From Pseudomonas sp. dw_358 (GTDB lineage: Bacteria; Pseudomonadota; Gammaproteobacteria; Pseudomonadales; Pseudomonadaceae): a stretch of 64,000 nucleotides of DNA. The position numbers and the translations under genes were made by a program. Below the pieces are notes generated by a model, which saw only the letters and a program-made list of their open reading frames with translations, did not search any database and was not told the origin of the DNA. This document shows, in pieces, positions 57,749 through 64,000 of this stretch; the stretch's first letter is position 1, and each line of letters begins with the position of its first letter. The DNA lies in contig NZ_JAAVUX010000001.1 of NCBI RefSeq assembly GCF_018449655.1, positions 372,001-436,000 on the forward strand, given 5' to 3'.

Positions 57749-58636
57749 ATGCTATGGAAAAAAGGCCGCCGCAGTGACAACGTCGTCGATGATCGGGACG
57801 GCTCGCCGGGTGGTGGTGGTGGTGGTCTGCGTATTGGCGGCAAAGGCCTGAGCCTGACGGCGGTGGTGCTGGTAGTGGGGTTCGGTCTGTTGACCGGTCA
57901 GGATCCGCTTCAGCTACTGGCAGAACTCAGCGGGCAAACCAGCCATACTCAATCACCCTCCCCAGCCAGCACCAAAGCGCCGCCGGCCAATGATCAACAA
58001 GCCGAATTCGTTCGTTCCATCCTCGGCGACACCGAAGACACCTGGCGTCAGGTGTTCGCGCAGATGGGCCGCCAGTACAAGGACCCGACGCTGGTGCTGT
58101 TCCGCAGCCAGGTCCGCTCGGGCTGTGGCAACGCGACCTCGGCCACGGGCCCGTTCTACTGCCCGGCCGACCAGAAGGTGTATCTGGACATGGACTTCTT
58201 CCGTGAGATGAGCACCCGTTTCGGCGCCGCCGGTGATTTTGCCCAGGCTTATGTGATCGCCCACGAGGTGGGCCACCATGTGCAGAACCTGCTGGGGATT
58301 TCGGCCAAGGTCGATGCCGCCGCCCAACGGGGCCAACCCATGGAAGGCGCCAGCGGCTTGTCGGTGCGCCTGGAGCTGCAAGCCGACTGCTTTGCCGGGG
58401 TATGGGCCAACAATGCGCAGAAGCGCCTCAACTGGCTGGAGCCTGGAGATATCGAAGAGGCGCTAAACGCCGCCAACGCCATCGGCGACGACCGTTTGCA
58501 GCAGCAGGGTCAGGGGCGCGTGGTGCCGGACTCCTTTACCCATGGCTCCTCCGCACAGCGGGTGCGTTGGTTCAAGACCGGGTTTGCCAAGGGGGACATC
58601 AATCAGTGCGATACCTTTGCGGCGCAGAATCTCTAA
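57749..58636 (+). CDS. Neutral zinc metallopeptidase (YpfJ/PF04228 family)
   Basis: 295 residues. A basic N-terminus (MLWKKGRRSDN) and a glycine-rich linker precede a single membrane helix (about 32-50). The catalytic domain lies outside or inside the membrane with HEVGHHVQNLLG (zinc ligands His and Glu, about 172-177). The substrate is unknown. The start is set by GAGGGA (57736-57741). It is divergent from pcaH and unlikely to be related to it. Confidence 0.93.
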   Translation: MLWKKGRRSDNVVDDRDGSPGGGGGGLRIGGKGLSLTAVVLVVGFGLLTGQDPLQLLAELSGQTSHTQSPSPASTKAPPANDQQAEFVRSILGDTEDTWRQVFAQMGRQYKDPTLVLFRSQVRSGCGNATSATGPFYCPADQKVYLDMDFFREMSTRFGAAGDFAQAYVIAHEVGHHVQNLLGISAKVDAAAQRGQPMEGASGLSVRLELQADCFAGVWANNAQKRLNWLEPGDIEEALNAANAIGDDRLQQQGQGRVVPDSFTHGSSAQRVRWFKTGFAKGDINQCDTFAAQNL

Positions 58637-58656
58637 GGCGCCCTCCGCGCCCAATT

Positions 58657-58739
58657 GCAGGACCGAGCTTGCTCGGGAAGGCAGTGCGGCCCTTATCCGA
58701 TAATTGCGCGACCGTTCTTCCCGAGCAAGCTCGGGCCTA
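58657..58739. repeat. REP-type inverted pair
   Basis: GACCGAGCTTGCTCGGGAAG (58661-58680) faces its mirror (58717-58737), spaced about 36 bases, the same core as at 1374-1459. The right arm contains the stop codon (58737-58739) of the next minus-strand gene. Confidence 0.75.
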
Positions 58740-59333
58740 CCGGTGGGCAATCATCTGGGCCAGGACGTTGCAGTCGGCCGCATGCCAATCCGCCAGTTCC
58801 GGCCACGGGTTCTCCGGCAGGTTGACCAGCACCGAATGCGCCCCGGCCGCTCGCGCGCACTCCAGGTCGAAGCGGTAATCACCGACCATCACCATCTGCG
58901 CAGGGGCCACGCCCCAAGCCTTGGACAGGCTCAGCAACCCCTGTGGGTCAGGCTTGGGCAAGGCATCGTCGCGACCCAGCACGTCGGCCTCATCGAAACA
59001 GTCGGCGATGCCGATTGCCTGCAAGGTGATATGGGCCAGCTCTCGCGCATTGCGGGTCAGGATGCCCAGGCGGTAGCCACGCGCCGCCAGCTCACGCACC
59101 AACTCCACTGCGCCGGGCGCCGCCTGCGAGGCCACCGCCAGCTCGCGCTCGTGCTCCAGCAACCAGGCGTGCTTGGCCTGCCCTTGTTCGGCCGGCAGGG
59201 CCGCAAGGTGCGTGAGGATGTCGTCCTCGGGCGGAATATCCAGCGCCCGGCGGATAGCGACGAAGTCGTGCACCGCCACGGTCAGGGTACCGTCCATGTC
59301 GAACACCCAGTGACGCAAATTACCGACGCTCAT
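58737..59333 (-). CDS. HAD-superfamily phosphatase
   Basis: 198 residues. Motif I FDMDGTLT (about 10-17), motif II LTRNA (near 104), Lys in LPKPDPQ and GDYRFDLECARAAG (motif IV). Helical cap between motifs I and II, the phosphoglycolate-phosphatase/pyrophosphatase-like class. Start ATG 59331-59333 overlaps the tesB stop (ATGA), so it is translated with tesB. Its stop lies in the REP arm. Substrate unknown; a 70-codon upstream extension overlaps tesB and is rejected. Confidence 0.9.
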   Translation of the reverse strand: MSVGNLRHWVFDMDGTLTVAVHDFVAIRRALDIPPEDDILTHLAALPAEQGQAKHAWLLEHERELAVASQAAPGAVELVRELAARGYRLGILTRNARELAHITLQAIGIADCFDEADVLGRDDALPKPDPQGLLSLSKAWGVAPAQMVMVGDYRFDLECARAAGAHSVLVNLPENPWPELADWHAADCNVLAQMIAHR

Positions 59334-60199
59334 GCCCAGTCCTTGCGGTGGCGGATCAAGCCTTCCTGAGCCGACGACGCCACCAGTCGCCCTTCCCGGT
59401 TGAAGATACTGGCGCGGGCAAACCCACGGGCGTTGCCCGCCCAAGGGCTGTCGATGGCATACAGCAGCCACTCGTCGGCCTGGACGTTGCCGTGAAACCA
59501 CAGCGAATGATCGAGACTGGCCAACTGCATATCGCGATTCCACACCGACTTGCCGTGGGGCAACAACGCGGTGGTCAGCAGATTGAAATCGGACGCGTAG
59601 GCCAGCAGATATTTGTGCAAGGCCGGCTGAGCGGGCAAGGTGCCATCAGCGCGAAACCAGATGTACTTGATCGGCTCGGCGGGCTCGGGGTTCAAGGGGT
59701 CGCGCACTGTGACCGGCCGCACTTCGATGGGCTTTGGGCATAGCAGCTTTTCGCGCAGGTGTTCCGGCATCAAATGAGCGGCCGCCTGCATCAATTCGAT
59801 CTCGGTGGGCAGGTCTTCCGGGCCGACCACCTCGGGCATGCTCGCCTGATGCTCGAAACCGACCTCGTCCACTTGAAACGACACGCTGCAGGTGAAGATC
59901 TGCTTGCCCTTCTGCACCGCCGTGACGCGCCGGGTGCTGAAACTGCCGCCGTCCCGCACCCGCTCGACCATGTACACCACGGGCAACTGGGCATCGCCGG
60001 GACGCAGGAAATAACCATGCAGGGAATGCACGTGGCGGTCCGTTTCGAGGGTCTGGGTGGCCGCCGACAAGGACTGCCCCAGTACCTGCCCGCCGAACAA
60101 CTGGCGAAAACCCAGGTCCTGGCTGCGTCCGCGAAACAGATTTTCTTCAATCGGCTCAAGGCTCAGCAAATCGACCAGATCATTCAGCACTTCGCTCAT
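59330..60199 (-). CDS. tesB: Acyl-CoA thioesterase II
   Basis: 289 residues (E. coli TesB 286), a double-hotdog thioesterase that hydrolyses medium- to long-chain acyl-CoA. FRGRSQDLGFRQLFGGQVLGQSLSAA is an N-terminal signature (described in parts) and SLDHSLWFHGNV contains the catalytic-region Asp. The start MSEVLNDLVDLLS is behind GAGGG. It is translationally coupled to the HAD phosphatase. Confidence 0.95.
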   Translation of the reverse strand: MSEVLNDLVDLLSLEPIEENLFRGRSQDLGFRQLFGGQVLGQSLSAATQTLETDRHVHSLHGYFLRPGDAQLPVVYMVERVRDGGSFSTRRVTAVQKGKQIFTCSVSFQVDEVGFEHQASMPEVVGPEDLPTEIELMQAAAHLMPEHLREKLLCPKPIEVRPVTVRDPLNPEPAEPIKYIWFRADGTLPAQPALHKYLLAYASDFNLLTTALLPHGKSVWNRDMQLASLDHSLWFHGNVQADEWLLYAIDSPWAGNARGFARASIFNREGRLVASSAQEGLIRHRKDWA

Positions 60200-60264
60200 T
60201 CGAACCCTCCGACGCCGATTTGGTACAACGGCAAAAGCGCCATGATACAAAATGTGTGGCCGGC

Positions 60265-60831
60265 TTACCCGCGCAACGTGTCCAGCCATTGGGAACGGGT
60301 AATGCGGTACAGCAAGTGACGGCGCAAGGGATGACCGTCGGCCAGGGCCGGATGATCGAACTCGCTGCGATCGCGGCGCATGCCGATGGCCTGCATGACT
60401 TTTTCCGAGGCTACATTGGCGGTGGCAGCAAAGGCCACCATCTCGTCCAGGTCCAGCTGGCCGAAGCCACAGCGCAGGGCAGTCCAGGCCGCTTCGCTGG
60501 CGTAGCCCAGCCCCCAGTGCTGGCGGCCCAGGCGCCAGGCGATCTCCACCGCCGGGGTGAAAATCGCTTCGAAATCGACGTGGTTGAGCCCGGTAAAACC
60601 GATGAATTCACCGCTGTCCTTGCGCTGCAACGCCCAGAGCCCAAAGCCGTTTTCAGCGAAGTGCCCGCGAATATTGCCAATGACCGCCGCGCTCTCCAGA
60701 CGGCTGAGGGCCTGGGGGTAATAGCGCATGACCTGAGGGTCGGCACACATCTCGGCAAATTGCGGCAGATCGTCGTCGCGCCACTGCCGCAGCAGCAAGC
60801 GCGCGCTTTCCAGTTGCAGGATCCGGGTCAT
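60265..60831 (-). CDS. GNAT-family acetyltransferase (RimJ/RimL-like)
   Basis: 188 residues. Acetyl-CoA fold with LESARLLLRQWRDDDLP at the start and IAWRLGRQHWGLGYASEAAWTAL (acetyl-CoA pyrophosphate loop, GxGYA). Typical of GNAT proteins that acetylate protein N-termini or small amines. ATG 60829-60831 is chosen because AAGGAG lies eight bases upstream; the GTG three codons earlier would overlap that site. Confidence 0.87.
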   Translation of the reverse strand: MTRILQLESARLLLRQWRDDDLPQFAEMCADPQVMRYYPQALSRLESAAVIGNIRGHFAENGFGLWALQRKDSGEFIGFTGLNHVDFEAIFTPAVEIAWRLGRQHWGLGYASEAAWTALRCGFGQLDLDEMVAFAATANVASEKVMQAIGMRRDRSEFDHPALADGHPLRRHLLYRITRSQWLDTLRG

Positions 60832-60918
60832 TGCTTGCACTCCTTCAAGCGTGCGGCATCGTCATTGAACTGGCAAGATTGGCCCTTCGGCCAACGGCCC
60901 GCTGCCCAGACGCTCCTG

Positions 60919-61839
60919 ATGCCAATGCCATTGATCTACCACGAGGACTACAGCCCGACGTTCCCCGCCGAGCATCGTTTTCCCATGGACAAATTCCGTT
61001 TGCTGCGCGACCACCTCGTTGCCACCGGGCTGACCCGCGACCACGACTTGCTGAGGCCACAGCTGTGCCCTGTGGATATCCTCGCACTGGCCCATGACCG
61101 CTCCTATATCGAGCGCTACATGAACGCCGAGTTGTCTCGCGAAGACCAACGGCGCCTCGGCCTGCCCTGGAGCGAAGCCTTGGCCCGGCGTACCGTGCGC
61201 GCCGTAGGCGGCTCGTTGCTGACTGCGCAAATGGCCCTGCGCCACGGTCTGGCCTGCCACCTGGCGGGTGGCACCCACCATGCTCACTACGACTACCCAG
61301 CCGGTTTCTGCATTTTCAATGACCTGGCAGTGATCAGCCATTACCTGCTGGAAGCCGGCCAGGTCAGCCGTGTGCTCATTTTTGACTGCGATGTGCACCA
61401 GGGCGACGGCACGGCGCGCATCCTCGAGCACACGGCCGATGCCATTACCGTATCACTGCACTGCGAAAAGAACTTTCCAGCCCGCAAGGCCCAGAGTGAC
61501 TGGGACATTCCCTTGGCCATGGGCTTGAATGATAGCCAGTACTTGCAGGTGGTGGACGAGGCGCTGGACTATCTGCTGCCGCTGTACCAACCGGACCTGG
61601 TGCTGTACGACGCCGGGGTGGATGTTCACCAGCACGACGCGCTGGGCTATCTGAAGCTGACCGATGCAGGGATCGCTGCACGGGACGAGGCCGTGATTCG
61701 TCACTGTCTCAAGCGCGCCATACCGGTCATGGGGGTGATCGGCGGCGGCTACAGCAAGGACCGGGAGGCCCTGGCCGCGCGTCACGGCATCCTGCACCAC
61801 AGTGCTCAGCGCCTGTGGACAGAATTCAATCTGGATTAA
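60919..61839 (+). CDS. Histone-deacetylase-superfamily hydrolase
   Basis: 306 residues of the bacterial HDAC/AcuC/APAH type. Zinc and catalytic motifs: AGGTHHAHYD (His pair), DCDVHQGDGT (Asp/His), DAGVDVHQHD and GGGYS (catalytic Tyr). These hydrolases remove acetyl groups from lysines or acetylpolyamines. The start is MPMPLIYHEDYSPTFPAEH; the second ATG (60925) is equally possible and no clear Shine-Dalgarno is seen. Divergent from the GNAT gene by 87 bases, an acetylase/deacetylase pair by position only. Confidence 0.88.
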   Translation: MPMPLIYHEDYSPTFPAEHRFPMDKFRLLRDHLVATGLTRDHDLLRPQLCPVDILALAHDRSYIERYMNAELSREDQRRLGLPWSEALARRTVRAVGGSLLTAQMALRHGLACHLAGGTHHAHYDYPAGFCIFNDLAVISHYLLEAGQVSRVLIFDCDVHQGDGTARILEHTADAITVSLHCEKNFPARKAQSDWDIPLAMGLNDSQYLQVVDEALDYLLPLYQPDLVLYDAGVDVHQHDALGYLKLTDAGIAARDEAVIRHCLKRAIPVMGVIGGGYSKDREALAARHGILHHSAQRLWTEFNLD

Positions 61840-61988
61840 AACCGTGGAAGTTACCCACAGTGGCTGTGCAGCCGCCTGTGGATAAGCTGAGCGCAAGCAG
61901 ATTTCCCCCAGCAATTCCGGTACTTGGCGGCGCCTGTACGTTTTTTGCTCAACTCGCTTGAGGTACACTGCGCGACCTGTTTACAACG

Positions 61989-63263
61989 ATGCCACACACC
62001 GCCATGACCGATCAGCGCCCTCCTCGCCCCTACCACGTTGCAATCATTGGCGGCGGCCCTGCCGGATTGATGGCCGCCGAGCGCCTGAGCCAGGCCGGCA
62101 TGCGTGTCGATCTGTATGACGGCATGGCTTCGGTGGGGCGCAAGTTTCTCCTGGCAGGCGTGGGCGGCATGAACATTACCCACTCCGAAGCCCTGCCCGC
62201 CTTCATTTCACGCTATGCCGAGCGCAGCGACTGGGTCGCCGGCTGGCTACGGGCGTTCGATGCCGATCACTTGCGCACCTGGATTCAGGGCCTGGGTATC
62301 GACACCTTCGTCGGCAGCTCGGGCCGGGTGTTCCCCACCGACATGAAGGCTGCGCCCTTGCTGCGCGCGTGGCTCAAGCGCCTGCGCGATGCCGGCGTGG
62401 TTATCCACACCCGACATCGCTGGCTGGGCTGGCAGGCCGATGGCGTACTGAAGATCTGTTATCCACAGGGCGAGATGCAGGTGAGGCCAGACGCCACGGT
62501 GCTTGCCCTCGGCGGCGCCAGTTGGACGCGGCTGGGTTCCGACGGGGCGTGGGTGCCTGGCCTTGAGGCCCATGAGGTCGAAGTCAACCCGTTACAGGCC
62601 GCCAATTGCGGTTTTGAAGTCGGCGCCTGGAGCGATCTTCTGCGCGAGCGATTCGCCGGGGCGCCGCTGAAGAATATCGCCATGGGCCTGAGCGACGGGC
62701 CTTTGCGGCTGGGGGAATGCGTGGTCACGGCGACCGGGGTGGAAGGCAGTCTGGTCTATGCGCTGTCCGCGCAAATTCGCGAGCGCATCAACGCCCAGGG
62801 AAAGGCTGTGGTGCATCTGGATCTGCTGCCGAGCACATCTGTGGATAGCGTCGTAAAAGCCCTGAGCAAGCCTCGCGGCTCCCGCTCCATGGCCAAACAT
62901 TTGCACAGCCAATTAGGCCTGGACGGGGTCAAGGCGGGCCTGCTGCGTGAGCTTGCGCACAAAGAGGACTTCGCCGACACCGCCGCTCTGGCGAGGTTGA
63001 TCAAGCAATTGCCCGTGACCCTGGTGAGACCGCGGCCGCTGGACGAAGCCATCAGCACGGCCGGCGGGGTCGCGCCCGAGGCGCTGGATGAGCGCCTGAT
63101 GCTGAAAAATATGCCGGGGGTATTTTGCGCAGGCGAAATGCTCGACTGGGAAGCGCCGACCGGCGGTTACCTGCTGACGGCATGCTTCGCCAGCGGGTGC
63201 GTGGCAGCGGATGGGGTGTTGAGTTGGTTGACGACTTTCTCCCCATCCACACCCACGCCGTAG
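61989..63263 (+). CDS. YhiN/HI0933-family flavoprotein (TIGR03862-like)
   Basis: 424 residues. FAD-binding IIGGGPAGLMAAERLSQ near the N-terminus and the family motif GRKFLLAGVGGMNITHSE; C-terminal TAGGV, FCAGEMLDWEAPTGGYLL. Function not established for this branch; related proteins are proposed to reduce steroids or unknown substrates. ATG 61989 or ATG 62004 could start it; neither has a strong ribosome-binding site. TTATCCACA sites lie before and within the gene. It ends 10 bases from the convergent helicase gene. Confidence 0.87.
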   Translation: MPHTAMTDQRPPRPYHVAIIGGGPAGLMAAERLSQAGMRVDLYDGMASVGRKFLLAGVGGMNITHSEALPAFISRYAERSDWVAGWLRAFDADHLRTWIQGLGIDTFVGSSGRVFPTDMKAAPLLRAWLKRLRDAGVVIHTRHRWLGWQADGVLKICYPQGEMQVRPDATVLALGGASWTRLGSDGAWVPGLEAHEVEVNPLQAANCGFEVGAWSDLLRERFAGAPLKNIAMGLSDGPLRLGECVVTATGVEGSLVYALSAQIRERINAQGKAVVHLDLLPSTSVDSVVKALSKPRGSRSMAKHLHSQLGLDGVKAGLLRELAHKEDFADTAALARLIKQLPVTLVRPRPLDEAISTAGGVAPEALDERLMLKNMPGVFCAGEMLDWEAPTGGYLLTACFASGCVAADGVLSWLTTFSPSTPTP

Positions 63264-63273
63264 GAGACGGGGC

Positions 63274-64000
63274 TTACGGCTTGCGCTTGCGCGGCCCGGT
63301 GTTGAAGACCGGCACCTTGCGCACAGGCTTGGGCGCCGGCACCGGATCACTCGGGGTATCGCCGCTGTCCAGCCACTTGCCCAGGGTGCGCTTGCCGCCG
63401 CTGACCTTGGGTTTTTTCGGTTTTTTCGGCTTTTTAAGCACCTGGCCGCTGGCGTCGGTGGAAGGCACACGATGCTCAGGCTCGAAATCAGGCTCCTCGA
63501 TGCGTTTGAGGGTCTGGCGGGTCAGGGTTTCGATGGCAGACAATAGCTGCACCTCGTCGGCACACACCAGCGAAATCGCTTCGCCCGTCGCCCCGGCGCG
63601 TCCGGTACGGCCGATGCGGTGGATGTAATCCTCCGCGACGATGGGCAGGTCGAAATTCACCACCAGCGGCAAGTCTTCGATGTCCAGGCCCCGGGCCGCC
63701 ACATCGGTGGCCACCAGAATCTGCAATTCGCTGGCTTTGAAGCGATCCAGCGCCCGTTGGCGCGTGGCCTGGGGCTTGTCGCCATGGATGCCGTCGGCGT
63801 TCACACCCAAGCCCTGCAAGCGCTCGACCAGCGCATCGACTCCGTTACGGGTCTTGGCGAACACCAGCACCTGGGTCCAGCGCTGTTGACGGAGCAGGTG
63901 GCAGAACAATTCCGGCTTGCGCTTCTTGTCGACCGTGACGATCCACTGCTTGACCGAACTGGCCGCGACGTTGCGCGGGCTGACTTCGATGCTCAACGGG
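63274..64000 (-). CDS. rhlE: DEAD-box RNA helicase, RhlE-like, C-terminal part
   Basis: Only the second RecA-like domain and tail are inside the window; the start lies beyond base 64000. Helicase motifs IV (VLVFAKTRNGVDAL), V (VATDVAARGLDIEDL) and VI (HRIGRTGRAG) are intact, followed by a basic tail (KKPKKPKKPK, then RTLGKWLDSG and PRKRKP) that is typical of RhlE-type RNA-binding extensions. It works in RNA decay or ribosome assembly. RhlE is the best guess; another DEAD-box paralogue is possible. Confidence 0.85.
   Translation of the reverse strand, partial: PLSIEVSPRNVAASSVKQWIVTVDKKRKPELFCHLLRQQRWTQVLVFAKTRNGVDALVERLQGLGVNADGIHGDKPQATRQRALDRFKASELQILVATDVAARGLDIEDLPLVVNFDLPIVAEDYIHRIGRTGRAGATGEAISLVCADEVQLLSAIETLTRQTLKRIEEPDFEPEHRVPSTDASGQVLKKPKKPKKPKVSGGKRTLGKWLDSGDTPSDPVPAPKPVRKVPVFNTGPRKRKP

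Noticed and set aside
61851..62467. Replication origin suggested by DnaA boxes
   Set aside because: No dnaA, dnaN, rpmH or gidA neighbours and no AT-rich unwinding region; kept only as a binding-site cluster.

Overview
The window is a GC-rich (about 60-65 % by eye) chromosomal stretch of a Pseudomonas, most likely of the P. fluorescens group. The order murJ / rpsT / creA / proB / obgE / rpmA / rplU / ispB / small iron-box gene / fklB / yqhA / hypothetical / Lon-like protease, and later ettA / morA / glyA / CobW GTPase / ybdD / cstA / mapZ / radA / mscL / fpr, follows the core Pseudomonas order as I remember it from P. aeruginosa. Catabolic and transport blocks sit between these core segments. 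I see no phage, transposase, CRISPR, rRNA or tRNA gene. The only repeats are short intergenic REP-type hairpins.

Layout. 1-8.8 kb: cell-wall flippase, ribosomal proteins, proline synthesis, ribosome-assembly GTPase, polyprenyl synthesis, a zinc-ribbon protein, an 80-residue protein behind a Fur-box-like site, a PPIase and two membrane or hypothetical proteins. 9-15.1 kb: Lon-family protease with an altered P-loop, the envelope proteins DUF3015 and DUF4105, a small lipoprotein and a short Gre-like factor. 15.1-23 kb: an amine-type catabolic operon (FAD oxidase, two permeases, binding protein, ATPase, aldehyde dehydrogenase) followed by an IclR regulator. 23-34.2 kb: ettA, the c-di-GMP enzyme MorA, glyA, a CobW GTPase, CstA with its small partner, and the PilZ protein MapZ. 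34.2-44.6 kb: a HAD phosphatase, radA, mscL, fpr, rlmG, the cyanide-insensitive oxidase cioAB with a 53-residue DUF2474 partner, an MFS pump, a YitT protein and an Lrp regulator. 44.8-48.8 kb: purine permease coupled to trmA, and a DHA2 MFS pump.

48.8-57.6 kb is the most coherent accessory block. It holds a shikimate-dehydrogenase homologue with an acidic NAD-type cofactor site, a TetR regulator, the two-domain 3-dehydroshikimate dehydratase QuiC, an MFS carrier, a DMT exporter, an IclR regulator and protocatechuate 3,4-dioxygenase (pcaGH). Together these would take up shikimate (or quinate), oxidise it to dehydroshikimate, dehydrate that to protocatechuate and open the ring into the beta-ketoadipate pathway. 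I found three copies of one 14-bp palindrome (AACnnGTTAGT core). One lies before the dehydrogenase, one before tetR, and one in the quiC/MFS divergent region. This predicts a self-contained TetR regulon. A TGGAA-N5-TTCCA site resembling the E. coli IclR operator lies just upstream of the iclR gene.

57.7-64 kb: zinc metallopeptidase, HAD phosphatase coupled to an acyl-CoA thioesterase, GNAT acetyltransferase, histone-deacetylase-like hydrolase, YhiN-type flavoprotein and the C-terminal part of a RhlE-like DEAD-box helicase cut by the window edge.
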